A DNA stretch of 54,848 nucleotides from Bremia lactucae. Taxonomy: Eukaryota > Oomycota > Peronosporomycetes > Peronosporales > Peronosporaceae. The notes beneath the pieces were generated by a model, which had not been told where the DNA came from, ran no database searches, and saw only the letters and a list, made by a program, of their open reading frames with translations. Position 1 is the stretch's first letter. Every line of letters begins with the position of its first letter. Location: assembly GCF_004359215.1 (NCBI RefSeq), contig NC_090612.1, forward strand, positions 6,388,763 through 6,443,610. Direction: 5' to 3'. The translations under genes and the position numbers were made by a program. Below, in pieces: positions 1 through 10,462 of the stretch.

Positions 1-282
1 TTTCATCCACATGCACGCGAAAGGCATCAGTTTCCAAGCTTCTCACATTTACAACGATGTAAATTTTAAACCTCTAGAAACTCCCATCCAGCTGGGTCGG
101 GGACACCGTGATCGTCCGTATCTAGGTAGAATCGATTGACAGTTTTAATCGTCGACATGGTGCCCTTCCAATTCAAATTAGCAGTGCCCGTCGTGAAGCA
201 AATATCAACACTCTTGGATTCGTTCGAGCTTCACGATATGGTAAACGATGATGCAAGAGGACCATTTCTTAAATGGCCTGCC
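1..282. other. Unassigned left edge
   Basis: No convincing gene or element is visible. Short open frames have no recognisable motif. The stretch ends at the first base of an LTR. Confidence 0.4.
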
Positions 283-721
283 TGTAACGGGGCACTACCG
301 ACTTGTACTGCTTCAGTACAAGTCCACTTCGCACTGCCTCAGTGCGAGTAGTGCCTCACGTCACTTCTCGTACACTAGTAAGTGCAGAAGAAAACTCTTT
401 AAATTACTTGCTTTAAAGAGGGTTAAAAGTAAACTGTATTTAATATGATTAAGTTCTTGCGTTTCTATCTATTAAATACTTGCTTAATTTTAAACTAATA
501 CAAAACATGTAATAAAGTCTTATCTGTCTCTCTCTTTGCGCGCGTCCAGCGTTGACTGGACCGCGGAGCAAGTAGATATAAAGATCTATATCTACCAATA
601 GATAAGCTTTCCGAATATTACTACGAAAAGTAATATTCTCCAAATATTTTCTACCTTTTAGATAATATATTAATTGACAATCTTTAAGTGTTAATTTCAT
701 GTAACGATACACCCCGTTACA
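283..721. repeat. Solo LTR, family alpha (439 bp)
   Basis: The ends are TGTAACGGGG and CCCCGTTACA, a perfect 10-bp terminal inverted repeat with the TG..CA ends of an LTR. Two other copies lie at 12393-12791 and 39642-40080. The first 70 bp can fold into consecutive stem-loops. No flanking pol and no matching 5-bp target duplication were found, so this is probably a recombined solo LTR. Orientation is undecided because the ends are palindromic. Confidence 0.8.
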
Positions 722-1081
722 TTATTGCATCAATATTACAAAATTTGGTAATATCGGAACTATAAAGTCAAATAAATAATGAAGATAAGTATCTATACTT
801 TTTTTGCTGATTTCCTTTCATAGAACATATTATTTATCAAACTTCTTTCTGGATATAATTCATACGTAACGGTACCCCCCCCCCCGTTGCAGCGTCTGCA
901 AAGCTCTGTAAAACTTGAGGCTGACGTTAAAAATTAAAATACGCGGAAGAGTTCATTGCTTTCTTCAGAGTCGTCAACTCCTCGTTGAAATGCAGTAAGT
1001 GTACCAGCCTCGGGTGTTACTGTTGTCGTGGAGGGCGACGGGGATGCTGACAGGGAAATCGACATATACTTGAATGGATGA
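722..1081. other. Unassigned spacer with poly-C run
   Basis: AT-rich spacer between the solo LTR and element G1. An 11-C run near 875-885 is flanked by GTAACGG-like and CGTTGC-like sequence, which resembles decayed LTR ends. No gene is seen. Confidence 0.35.
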
Positions 1082-1564
1082 TGTAGCAAAGCTACCTCGC
1101 TCCTAGAGTCAGCGGAAGACTTCAGACTCAGAGAGTCACTTAGTTCTATTGAACTAATGGGTTTAACAACTCAGGGAGTCGTACAAGATATTAAAGCTTA
1201 AGGAATCCTCGTTCAAGGTTCAGGGGTTCGTAGAGCCAAGTGGCAACTAGTGCGCAAGAGGATATACCTTAGAAAGGCTTCTATCTCTTACAGATCAATG
1301 CGCAAGCCTTAGGAAGGCACTTAACGCTTAAATAACAAAAGGGGAACTGCACTTTATTTAATTATTTAAATCTAAAAACCTTAACCTAGCTAATTATATA
1401 TAGATTATGGCCGCCAGATTTATATCTGGTGGCGACCACTTTTGTTACCCATAATAAATGGGATTTAAGTAACTAACTATTTTAAAATTAGATAAAAAAG
1501 TATTTTACCCATAAAGTAAATGTACCACAACAACGGTTCTCCAAACGATGTGTGCCCTATTACA
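1082..1564 (-). repeat. LTR beta, 3' LTR of G1
   Basis: Starts TGTAGC and ends CTATTACA on the plus strand. It matches 7923-8375, 40081-40491 and 47136-47634. It is the 3' LTR because pol is on the minus strand and a purine tract abuts its inner edge. Confidence 0.88.
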
Positions 1565-1577
1565 CCCTCCCCCATCA
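1565..1577 (-). other. Polypurine tract of G1
   Basis: On the minus strand this reads GATGGGGGAGGG and directly abuts the 3' LTR, as expected for the plus-strand primer of reverse transcription. Confidence 0.8.
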
Positions 1578-1675
1578 GACTGTTGACACCGAGTGACAAC
1601 ATTCGCCTCATTTCCTCTTTGAGGTTGGAATCTAAACAGCTAATCGTTCGGTTGTGTTTTTCTTTCCTTTCTCTA

Positions 1676-2456
1676 ATGACAATCAAGCGTGAGTCACAGA
1701 ATCTTAGCACCTTCCTCGACGACGAGGGAATGGTGGACTTTGAAAGTCACTCTCCATCAGAGGAGGAGGAGAAAGAGCGTCGTTCTCTCACGCCTTCTCC
1801 TCCGAATGAACGTCGGCGGGCCATGAATCCGTTAAGTCCCATTTGAGAATTGGGTCCACCGAGCCCGCCGACTTCGAAATATTTGGAATATTAGAGAGTC
1901 TGCTAATAGAGGTGATGCTCGTTTGGAACGGAAGCTTCGCTTCGATTTTGCTAAGCTTAAGGCCAAAAGCCAGTTACGTTCGGCATTTATGCCACAAAAC
2001 GAAGAAAGGCCTAGTCGATATTTCAGTGCTTGGGTTGACCGTAGAACCATGGATCAAAGCCGCACTGAGGCTATAAATCCACCTAATCCCACGTTTAGTG
2101 GTGGGAAGCGTCGTTTGACGCGAGTTGACCCTGAGCTTGGCGCTCAATAACGTCGACGGTGTACGGGCAATCTTGTTGAAGAGGTACCTCGAACTCCCAA
2201 AAGTTTTCAGAAGAGGGGTATCCTCGCCACTTCACCAGATACTGGTATTGACCCTTACGACGACGTCGCTTTAAAGGTTTCTCCACATGAAACTGAAGGT
2301 TCCCCCCACGCATCAAGCAGCTCAGGAGGGGGCCGAAATTTCGGCGGAAGCATTTGATGCTCTACGGCACGAGGTGCAACTTCTTCGTGAGGTACTTGCT
2401 CGGGTTGAGGGCTTTTTCGAGTCAGTTCAAACCGTTTTTTAATGCTAGGACGTTAG
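1676..2456 (+). pseudogene. Antisense ORF (aORF) of G1, opposite the pol 3' end
   Basis: This decayed reading frame runs against pol. It starts at an ATG 111 nt inside the 3' LTR with MTIKR, followed by an acidic Ser/Pro segment (ESHSPSEEEEKERRS, LTPSPP) to a stop at 1846. The reading then resumes in other frames as a charged helical part (RKLRFDFAKLKAK, AFMPQNEERPSRYFSAWVD), and ends in a coiled-coil-like stretch (HEVQLLREVLARVEGF) that reaches a TAG at 2454. The same order is found in G4, and a related coiled-coil end in G5. The 3' half lies directly opposite the chromodomain and the linker before it. No family was recognised. It could be a second gag-like or regulatory protein, or an accidental open frame, but repeated coiled-coil character in divergent copies argues against accident. 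Confidence 0.55.
2095..2316 (-). pseudogene. G1 pol C-terminal chromodomain
   Basis: Reads QYQYLVKWRGYPSSENFWE, then a DCP-type turn. This matches the chromodomain that ends many Ty3 integrases and directs insertion by binding histone marks. The usual W-x-G-Y-P and W/F-E anchors are present. It is out of frame with the integrase part to the right, so it is a remnant. Confidence 0.85.
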
Positions 2457-2552
2457 CAACCTCGTTTAGAGGGCCAGCTGGACATCCTGATGAAATGCAG
2501 CAATCTGCGGCACGACCGCCTGTTTCGGCGCAAGCGCCTTTAAGTCCACGTG

Positions 2553-2831
2553 TTAAGAATCCCGATATGGCTTAAGCAAGCCAACGTAGAACACTGGGTG
2601 TGTACGCAGCTTGCTAGGAAGGTTTAGCGTATAAGCTAGGCCCTTCTTGGCCACGAACGTAAATGGTCCAATAAAGCGCGGGCACAATTTGGTCTTGAAG
2701 ACCGCGGAAACCAAGTTAGTTGGTAGATTTTTAGCGTTAAGTAAAACTCGGTCTCCGACCACATAAGAATTAATACAGCTTCGTCCTTTGTCATCTGCTT
2801 GTTCTTTTTGTTTGTCTTGGCTATCAGCCAT
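2553..2831 (-). pseudogene. G1 integrase C-terminal region
   Basis: Contains the GPF core of an SH3-like integrase tail, and ends in THPVFYVGLLKPY, the typical end of the Ty3 integrase before the chromodomain linker. It is open for 92 codons, then stops. Confidence 0.85.
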
Positions 2832-3089
2832 CGTGTCACGTACATGTTTTAAGACATCGCCTATTCCTAAATTAATCCATTCGGCTTACGCCAAGGATGA
2901 ACAGTGTGTCGTGTCGCGAGAAACTCGCTTACTTGTTTCCGAACGGTAACAGGGCTGATATCAGCAAGCCTATCGGCTTATTCTCCACCACCAAGCCCTG
3001 AACCACGCAGTGGTATCTTAAATGGAACGTGTGGGTGGGTGAGACCGTTGACATAGAACGGAGTATAGCCTGTAGAGGCATGTACAGCG

Positions 3090-3489
3090 TTAATTTAAAG
3101 CAAACTCCACCCCTGGGAGCATTGAGCTCCTGCGCTTTGCTGTCAGAGCACACACGCTGCGTAAAACGTCTTCAATGAGGCGATTGACACGTTCAGTTTG
3201 ACCTTCGGTCTGCGGATGGTCCGCAGTGGACATATCCAATCTGGTACCAAGCAATCGGGAAAATTGATTTCCAGAATTTACCCGTGAGACGGGGGTATCG
3301 ATCAGAGACAATTGCTACTGGCAAACCATGTTGTCGAAACACGCGATCGATATACAGTTTAGCTGTACCCTCTCCATCAATGGAATCCGGCACGGCCGCT
3401 AAGTGAGCCATTTTGCTCAAACGTTCAACGAAGACCACTATACCGGAGTTACCGGCTGAATCTTTCGGCAACCCAAAAACAAAATCCAT
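3090..3489 (-). pseudogene. G1 integrase catalytic core
   Basis: Two overlapping frames carry FVERLSKMAHLAAVP, then FRQHGLPVAIVSDR, then DHPQTEGQTERVNRLIEDV. These are the DDE-core landmarks of Ty3 integrase. The first catalytic Asp appears replaced (VERLSK where G4 has VDRLSK), and a frameshift separates the second Asp from the Glu, so the enzyme is inactive. Confidence 0.88.
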
Positions 3490-3501
3490 ACTAATGGACT
3501 C

Positions 3502-4179
3502 CTAGCATCCTATGGGGACGGCAAGACTCGCCAGTGGCGCAGCAGCATGTGCCGAGGGCTTGACCCGTTGGCACGTTTCGCATGTGCAAACATATGTGCT
3601 GACCCATTTATAAAGTTTGGGCCACCAATAACTCTGGCTGATAGAGCCGTAGGTCTTTTCTCTACCGAGATGACCACCAAGGACAGTATCGTGTGCCTCA
3701 TAAAGGATCCGGTACTTTAAATTCTCATCATGAGGAACAACGACACGCGGAGGGTCCGCGATGTCGGTGCAATAAAGCAACAGGTTGTTATCGATAGAAA
3801 ATCGATGTAACCTTGCACGCAAACGTGCCAGTAATTTAATACCCGAATCCGAGTTCTTTAAGGCTCGTAGCAGAGCTACACACTGTTCAACCTTGGCGTA
3901 AGCCGAACGGATTAATTCAGGAATAGGTGACGAGATAGTCGTTAAATGAGAAACCTCATAATCCGGCTTGCATGATAGCGCATCGGCCAAAGCATTTTGC
4001 TTGCCGGGTTTAAACTTCACCTCGAATTTGTATTCCGCAAAAAAGGATAGCCATCGGGCCATTCTCTGTGAGAGATGGGGCGACTTAGTCGCCGTGCGTA
4101 ACGACGCGTGATCTGTATAAATCACAAACGGCTTAGACCGAGCAGATGAAACTCTGAATTTGACGAGAGCATACTTCAT
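3502..4179 (-). pseudogene. G1 RNase H and integrase zinc-binding domain
   Basis: The frame begins inside RNase H (KPFVIYTDHASLRTA; RMARWLSFFAEYKFEV; KPGKQNALADALS) and continues into the H2C2 zinc finger of integrase (HDTVLGGHLGREKTYG, then CTCETCQRVKPSAH). It is the longest intact piece of G1 pol, at 225 codons. Confidence 0.92.
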
Positions 4180-4408
4180 AGCAAGTAACTCTTTGTCATG
4201 AACTGGTTAGTTCTTTTCCGCAGCTTTAAGCTGTCTAGACTCGAACGCAATACCACATCAATGCCCATCAACATCTGTTTGTAACAGAGCACTGCCAATG
4301 GCAAAATCTGATGCGTCCCAGACGACACTGAAAGGCCAATTTGGGTTTGGCAGTGCCAGAATCGGAGCATGGATATGCTTAACTGCTCGAAAAGCATTAT
4401 GTTCGGTG

Positions 4409-4808
4409 CTAATATTTGTGTAAATGATTGGCGAGACCCAACCACTTGCGCAAATCCTTTCGGTTTTTAGGAACCCGCCAATCTACTATGGCTTTTACCT
4501 TAGCGGGATCCACTATAAAGCCTCGCTTTCCAATGAAGCATCCTAAAAAAAGAAATATCGTCTGCGCCAAAAATGCATTGAGATGCATTGGCATACAATT
4601 TGTTTGTGCGCATGCACTCGAGCACTGCTCGCAAATGGTCTAAATGGTTTTCCATGTCCGGCCGACCCTGCTCCGCACGACTATGGACAAAAATGTCATC
4701 TAAATAAGTCTGTACACAACCTCGATGAGATCGGACCAGTTGCGTCACTAGACCATTAAATGTTGCTGGGGCGTTGGACAGCCTTGTGGCATAACCAACC
4801 ACTCCCAT
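4409..4808 (-). pseudogene. G1 reverse transcriptase palm and thumb
   Basis: Contains SNAPATFNGLVTQLVRSH, the catalytic YLDD box (QTYLDDIFVHS), and the thumb motif WLGLANHLHKY. Two frames are needed, so at least one indel is present. Confidence 0.9.
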
Positions 4809-5011
4809 AACATACCGCTTGAGGTGCTACCGCTGTAAGCGGGATATCACTAGCTCGTATGAGCAGTTAGTAGTAACCGTCGACTAAGTCAAGTGCACTG
4901 TACATTGTACATCCCACCATATTGTTTTGAAGAACATCCTTTCTGGGAATGGAGGTTTGTGCTGGTTTAGTGGCAGCATTAAGCTTATTATAAGCATGTA
5001 CAATGCGTTAT

Positions 5012-5881
5012 TTACCATTTGGCTTTTTGACACAAAAAAAATGTCGGTGTCGAATGAGGAGATTTGTTTTCTCGTACCATTCCCGCCTCGTGCTTGGCAC
5101 GGAAGAAATCGTCAATGACGTCACACTGCTCCCTTGGGAAAGGCCATTGTCGTGTGACACAGTATTTTGTTCCCGGAACCAAGTCAATTCCATGACGAAC
5201 ACCTCTATCCGTAGGTAAAACAGATGGTGGATTATTACACACCACATCTTGGAATTCCTTAATCAAGGTATAAAACGGATCTATAGGATCTTTAAGGATC
5301 GATGACCCATTTCGCGCACTATGTGCAGCTTTTGTGTCCTCCAGGACAGCCTCGTCTAGAAGTGACGATGAGTTTAACTCAAATGTTGGTCGAATGACCT
5401 TCATCTCAGATAAGTCGCCAGCCTTTAAGGCTCGGCCGCACTCATCAATAGACATTTCGTTTAGCTCTAAAAGAGCATGTAACGAAGGGATTGCCGCAAG
5501 GCTAACTTCCCCCTCAATGTTAGCGGTTACACCATTTACAAGCGTATGTAATTGCTCACTCATATCATTTTGTGACGGTATACACGCTTCGCGTTTTTCC
5601 TGTCTTGGAGTAGAGACAATACGCCTCTTAGAGGCCGGGATTTTCACGTCGCCGGATTTTCCAGCCTGTATTGGTTCTATACAAGACATGGTGTCTGATT
5701 TGACATCCGACAAGGAGTTAGGTAACTCAATCTCTTTATCCAGCAAACGTTTGCGTGTCGCTTCACGTGCATTAGAAAGGTTTGACCCAAAATAGTGGTC
5801 GCTCACGTGATGCTTCAGCACCGTGCCTACGCGCCCCATTACTTTGACGATGTATTCGTAATAAAAAGATGCTGAAAGCAT
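5012..5881 (-). pseudogene. G1 spacer and start of reverse transcriptase
   Basis: A 289-codon frame. Its last third is the RT entrance ([34 protein letters not shown]). The first part is a spacer of unknown fold, rich in Glu, Leu and Ala ([20 protein letters not shown]). This spacer holds a 177-bp block identical to G4, unlike its diverged flanks. Confidence 0.85.
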
Positions 5882-6235
5882 TTAAGACAAGCATTACGGC
5901 TTAAGCGATAAAGCTTTTTACACACAAAAAAGGACTTCAATAGAGGACGGGCCTCCGAACGAGATGTTCAAGGCCGTTGAAGAGTGAAACGCCTGGCTAT
6001 AAGAGACAGATCAAGGAGGGCTAATGCCCCGGCGAGCCGCCAATAGTGTCACTATTGACACTCAGTATGGTGCCACCCCCTCGGCCGACCACACTCGGTG
6101 GACTTAGTCAAGCCACTTCACGTATCTCAGGGATATTGAACCCTTCATGATTCGGCCTTAGGCCATCAATGCTTTCAGCATTCAGTGAGTCGTTATTACA
6201 ACGAGTGCCTCTCGACGTAGTGCGTGCCGTTCCAC

Positions 6236-6784
6236 CTACTTCCGCTGAGTTGGGCTCAGAATTAACATTAACTCAGACATGCCAATGTCTAAAACACTGA
6301 CAGACTCATTTAATGATCCGCGCCAATAGCGCTTTTGTTGCCTAGCAAAGGTGGGTTCATGACTCTCCAAAACTTTGTTAGGAACATTGCGCGTGGCGCC
6401 TAAGGTCTTAGACCTCCAATCGATCCATGGCTCATGGTGTTCTAGCCAGGCCATATCAAGGATGACATCATAACTCGAATCCAAATCAAGGACGAGACAG
6501 CGTTCCATACTACCAAAAGTCCAGAAACTATATACATAAGTTCAATGGACTTTGGGAACAGTGACACGACTCCCAGTCGCTAAGCGAACAGTGATTGTAT
6601 CACCTTCATGCGCTCTAAGCGCCTTAACGTATTGTTGACTTCCTTCAAGGGAAAGGCGTCGGGCATAATTGCAAGACGCTCCTGAGTCAATTAAAATTGA
6701 CCACGGCTTATCAAAGCCCTTTACAGTCGCTTGTGCGACTAGCAAGCCAGGCTTGTACTCTCGCCCCGTGCCATTAAGCGCCAA
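6236..6784 (-). pseudogene. G1 aspartic protease region
   Basis: The active-site motif is ILIDSGASCNYARRLSLEGS, followed by TVRLATGSRVTVP. The neighbouring frame carries LVLDLDSSYDVILDMAWLEH, the second half of the retroviral-type protease. A frameshift splits the domain. Confidence 0.88.
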
Positions 6785-6813
6785 GGTAAATTGGGGCTAT
6801 ATTCTGTTTATTC

Positions 6814-7075
6814 TCACCTCCTAGAGGTTCGACAGAGCCTAGGTCTCCCCCAGTAGGGCGCCCCGTACCTACTGGGTATCGACGTTTTCTCGCACCGTAC
6901 CAGATCTCTGGTATAGGTCGGAGTTGGAGCTCTTTCGAGCTTTACGCGAATTCTGTAGGGGGCAGGCCGGACGTAAATGTTTCGTGCTTCCGCACGGATA
7001 ACATCTACGGATGCTCTTATGCTGTTCCACTGCTTGAAGAGCCATTTCTCCTTCCTCAACGAGGCTTAGATCCAT
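6814..7075 (-). pseudogene. G1 gag zinc knuckle
   Basis: Contains CYPCGSTKHLRPACP, a CCHC nucleic-acid-binding knuckle (C-x2-C-x4-H-x4-C), preceded by MDLSLVEEGE. The frame breaks shortly after the knuckle. Confidence 0.8.
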
Positions 7076-7392
7076 GGATTTCGCTCTACTAGACGGAACC
7101 CGTGTGCTCGAAGAGCTTGTTCGGTAGACAGGCGTGCTAACGCGAGCAGACTTAAAGTCGAACTCGGCGCGTAGCGCTATGGCAACTGCCTCTTCGAAAG
7201 TAGCAGGATGAGATCGGAATAATTCCGTCTCGGCAACGCCTCATTGAGACCCCCCATAAAGATTGCTACTACAATTGCTTCTTGCACCGGTTCTCGAAAT
7301 AGATGCAATGAGAGTTCTTAACTCCTGGACAAAGTCGAGTCGCTAGGAGCCGTGCTCGTATGCGAAAAGCCTGATCAGACGGTGCAAATATG

Positions 7393-7629
7393 CTAGTCAT
7401 TTGCCTGTTTTAGCGAGTCCCATGAGGGAAATGCGTCGTTTATGGACGTGCTGCACGATAGTGCCCATTCCATGGCTCTACCTCCAAGTTTGGAAATGGC
7501 CGTAGCCACCTTTTGCCGTTCTGTTAAGAACAAGGCGTAATCAATGGACATTTCCATCTGCTTAATCCAAAAAGGGAGATTTTTTCCCTCGTTTCCCTCA
7601 AATGTCTTCACTTCACAGTAAGAGGGCAA
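7393..7629 (-). pseudogene. G1 gag capsid fragment
   Basis: Reads FWIKQMEMSIDYALF, then QKVATAISKLGGRAMEWALS, typical of the retrotransposon gag capsid helices. The matching G4 copy is 46540-46770. Flanking gag sequence is frameshifted. Confidence 0.82.
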
Positions 7630-7908
7630 GCCCTCGGCTCTGAATCAGGTACAGGGATGTACCTAGTTGGCATAGATGCCGCTAAGTGGTCCTGTACCTG
7701 ACCGATCAGGGAGGCTTCGTATCGCATGAAGGCTTCAAGCCTTGCATGCAGGACCTCTGGTCCTTAGGAGATAATATATTCCGCGTGTTCAAGCCCAAAT
7801 AAGGTTTTGAGCTTGTCATAAGCGGCGCGTTGCGCTTCTGACAATTCTGGAACCTCTTCCATTTTCGTGAGAAATTAGTCTTGTAAAGACTCAGGCGTAG
7901 ATTGACTA

Positions 7909-7920
7909 CGAGTGCTACCA
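7909..7920 (-). other. Primer-binding site of G1
   Basis: On the minus strand TGGTAGCACTCG starts two bases inside the 5' LTR, matching the form of a tRNA 3' end (..TACCA). The tRNA identity was not determined. G4 has TGGTAGGATATG and G3 TGGTAGCCCTTCG at the same place. Confidence 0.7.
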
Positions 7921-7922
7921 GG

Positions 7923-8375
7923 TGTAGCGGAGCTTCCGCGCTCCTAAAGTCAGAGGAAGACTTTCAGTCTCAGAGAGTCACTTAGTTCTATTGAACTAAT
8001 GGGTTTAACAACTCAGGGAGTCGTACAAGCTATCAAAGCTAAATGAATCCTAGCTCAAGGGATTCAGGGGTTCGTAGAACCAAGTGGCAACTAGTGCTCA
8101 AGAGTATATACCTTAGAAAGGCTTCTATCTCTTACAGATCCCTTAAAAAGGCACCTAACGCTTTAAGATCAAAAGGGGAACTGCACTTTATTTGATTTTT
8201 TAAATCTAAAATTTTTACCCTAGCTAATTTAAGATAGATTTTGGCCGCCAGATTCATATCTGGCGGCGACCGTATATATTACCCATAATAATTGGGATTT
8301 AAGTAACTAATTATTTTAAAAATTATATAAAAGGATTTTTACCCATAAAATAAATGTACACAACAACTGTTGGCC
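7923..8375 (-). repeat. LTR beta, 5' LTR of G1 (outer end truncated)
   Basis: Starts TGTAGCGGAGC and matches the other beta copies until about 8365, then loses the expected terminal CCCATTACA. Copia-1 begins about 10 bp further on, so the end was probably lost at that insertion. Confidence 0.82.
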
Positions 8376-8385
8376 CCCTTTCATT

Positions 8386-8613
8386 TGTTACCCAACATGA
8401 TGTTTTCTTTTTCTGTAATTATTGTTGAAGGTGGAACACCAGGCGACGGTTCGTTGTCGAGCTGATGTGGCGGTTACTGACACAAGAAGAAGAGCAAGCG
8501 AAGTTGTTACATATAAGTACGTTACATGTATGAGAGTTTTATAAGAACGACATTATTTTCCATTTTTCCCTTCACGAAGACATTCTTACGCAGTGTGTTG
8601 TCATACCCCAACA
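8386..8613 (+). repeat. 5' LTR of Copia-1
   Basis: The boundaries are TGTTACCC and CCCCAACA, inverted TGTT/AACA ends. The 3' edge is fixed by the adjoining primer site. Confidence 0.78.
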
Positions 8614-8625
8614 GGTTATGAGCCC
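8614..8625 (+). other. Primer-binding site of Copia-1 overlapping the gag start codon
   Basis: GGTTATGAGCCC is complementary to GGGCTCATAACC, the anticodon stem-loop of eukaryotic initiator tRNA-Met. This implies half-tRNA priming, as known for Drosophila copia and Ty5. The ATG inside the site is the first ATG of gag. Confidence 0.72.
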
Positions 8626-9558
8626 AAACGTGGGTGAGGCGAATGATGTCCTCAACAACGACAACTACTTTGTATGGAAGTTTAATGCTTGGATGAAACT
8701 AGCCAAGAAAGGGCTACTGGAGCACATCGAAGCGACGAAGGCACCGAGTGCCACAAGGGCCGACGCGTCGATATGGAAAGTAAATGATATGAAGACCTTC
8801 GCGATTGTGTGTACGTCAATCACCCCAAGTCTACAGTCCATGGTTCGAAATACAGGCACGGCTGCAGAAGCTTGGGAGATTTAAAGAGTTTTTTTCTTCG
8901 AAGAAGTATTCACAACCGTGTGCAGTTGCGTCGGCAGTTGCATGAGTTCAAGATGCAGAAGGGAGAGAGTGTACTGGACCACTTTCTAAAGTTTGATGAG
9001 CTGTGCATGTCCATGCAAGCCATCGGAGACGAAGTTTCGTCTGACGGGAAGCTCGTTATACTTTTTGGAAGCTTGTCTGGTGAGTATGATCAGATCATCA
9101 GAATCATGAAGAACATGAATGAAACTGATATTTTAAAAGCCAAAGAAATGCTTCGTCGTGAATACGAAGGCATTTCTCGCAAGGAGAAAAGTGAACTTGC
9201 GTTGAAGGCTACAAGAAGCTTCAAGGGCAAAGTTTTTCGGTCGAAGGAAACAAGAAACAAGTTAACCAGGACGTGTTTCGTATGTGGAAAACAAGGTCAT
9301 CTGAAACAAGACTGTTGGAAGAATCAAACCAACAAGAAAAATAACGAGCAAGCGTTTACTGTTGGTGATTATGGTTCGGAAGGTTGGCTACTCGACAGTG
9401 GTGCGAGTAGTCACATGTGCCCATACCAAGATGATTTTTTGGAGATTCGATCGTTGAATCAATCAATCGGCATCACGTTCGCAAATGGGCAGACAGTTAT
9501 GGCTGCTGGTTGGTACGATTCAAATTATTCTGAAAAACAATGTGACAATTCGCATTGA
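8618..9558 (+). pseudogene. Copia-1 gag and protease
   Basis: The frame from 8618 (MSPNVGEANDVLNNDN) stops at 8884. A frameshift continues as VLDHFLKFDELCMSM, a UBN2-type gag helix region, then the knuckle CFVCGKQGHLKQDCW, then protease WLLDSGASSHMCP. It ends at a stop after QCDNSH. All expected gag parts are present but in two frames. Confidence 0.9.
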
Positions 9559-9625
9559 AGACGTGCTGTGCGTTCCAGAGCTGGATCGCAGACTGCTATC
9601 AATTTCTGTACAATAGGAAAAAGGA

Positions 9626-10462
9626 TTGAATGTGACTTTTACGAACAAAACATGTGTCTTTAGGAATGGTCAAGATGTGGTGGCGAAAGTAAACAAATTG
9701 GGGAAATTGTTCGTGATGGAACGTGCAACACTAGGGTCGGCATTCACTAGCGAAGCGTTTGGTTTTGGAATTAAAGATGTGAGTCCTAGTGTGTGGCATG
9801 CACGACTAAGACATCTTCCAATGAAGACGTAGAAAAATCTACACAACTGTTTAGAAGGAATAAATCTGCAAGCTTCGAGTGATGATGTCGATGATCAAGA
9901 CGAAATTTGCGAGGGATGTATGACTGGAAAGTCGTCAGTCAAACCATTTCCAAAGTCAAGTCACGGCAAAGTGAAGACAAAACCACTGCTCCAAATTGTT
10001 CACAGTAATGTGATGGGTCCAATGGAGACAAAGTCTCAAGGAGGAGCACGATATGTAGTTACATTTCTGGATGATTTTTTGCGCTACGTGGTGACATACT
10101 TCATCGCTAATAAGTTTGAAGTGCCGGGTAAGTTCACCGAATACAAGTCGATGATGCAAAATCAACTGAATTCCAAGATAAAATACATTCGCACCGGCAA
10201 TGGTGACGAATACATCAACAAGAATTTCGCAGAAGTTTGTCGAAGGCTGGCATTACACCAAGCGACAGTGCCATATTCCCCCCAGCAAAATGGAATGGTG
10301 CGCGTTTTTGGTGCTCAAGGTTACGCACACATTGACAAAGCGAAATGTGCTAAATTGGACAAGAAGGCATTTCGGTGCATGCTTCTTGGATACTCACAAG
10401 AAGTGAAGGGTTTTCGTGTCTGGATTATAATTCAGAAAAACTTAAAGTCACAAGGTCAGTGA
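9626..10462 (+). pseudogene. Copia-1 integrase, internally deleted
   Basis: The pre-integrase zinc region is at 9626-9832 (WHARLRHLPMKT). The core starts at 9920 (IVHSNVMGPMETKSQGG, FLDDFLRYVV, YSPQQNGMV). The first catalytic Asp is Asn (HSNVMG), the TDNGGEY motif has become RTGNGDEY, and the Glu-bearing part after QQNGMV is missing. The frame jumps straight to VFGAQGYAHI. Confidence 0.88.

Larger units (their letters stand above)
1082..8375 (-). mobile_element. G1: Ty3/gypsy chromovirus, near full length, degraded
   Basis: Long terminal repeats of family beta lie at both ends (1082-1564 and 7923-~8375). Between them, on the minus strand, the order is gag, zinc knuckle, protease, RT, RNase H, integrase and chromodomain, the Ty3/gypsy (Metaviridae) order. 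A tRNA-like primer site follows the 5' LTR and a purine tract precedes the 3' LTR. Many stops and frameshifts show that it is dead. A second copy of the family is G4 (40081-47634). The outer 3 nt to 20 nt of the 5' LTR is lost where Copia-1 begins. An antisense reading frame occupies 1676-2456 on the plus strand. Confidence 0.93.

Noticed and set aside
5334..5795. Plus-strand frame of 153 codons opposite G1 pol
   Set aside because: A shadow of the conserved spacer; the G4 copy (44628-45017) is open only because the DNA is conserved. Unlike the antisense ORF at the pol 3' end, it has no coiled-coil or start-site features.
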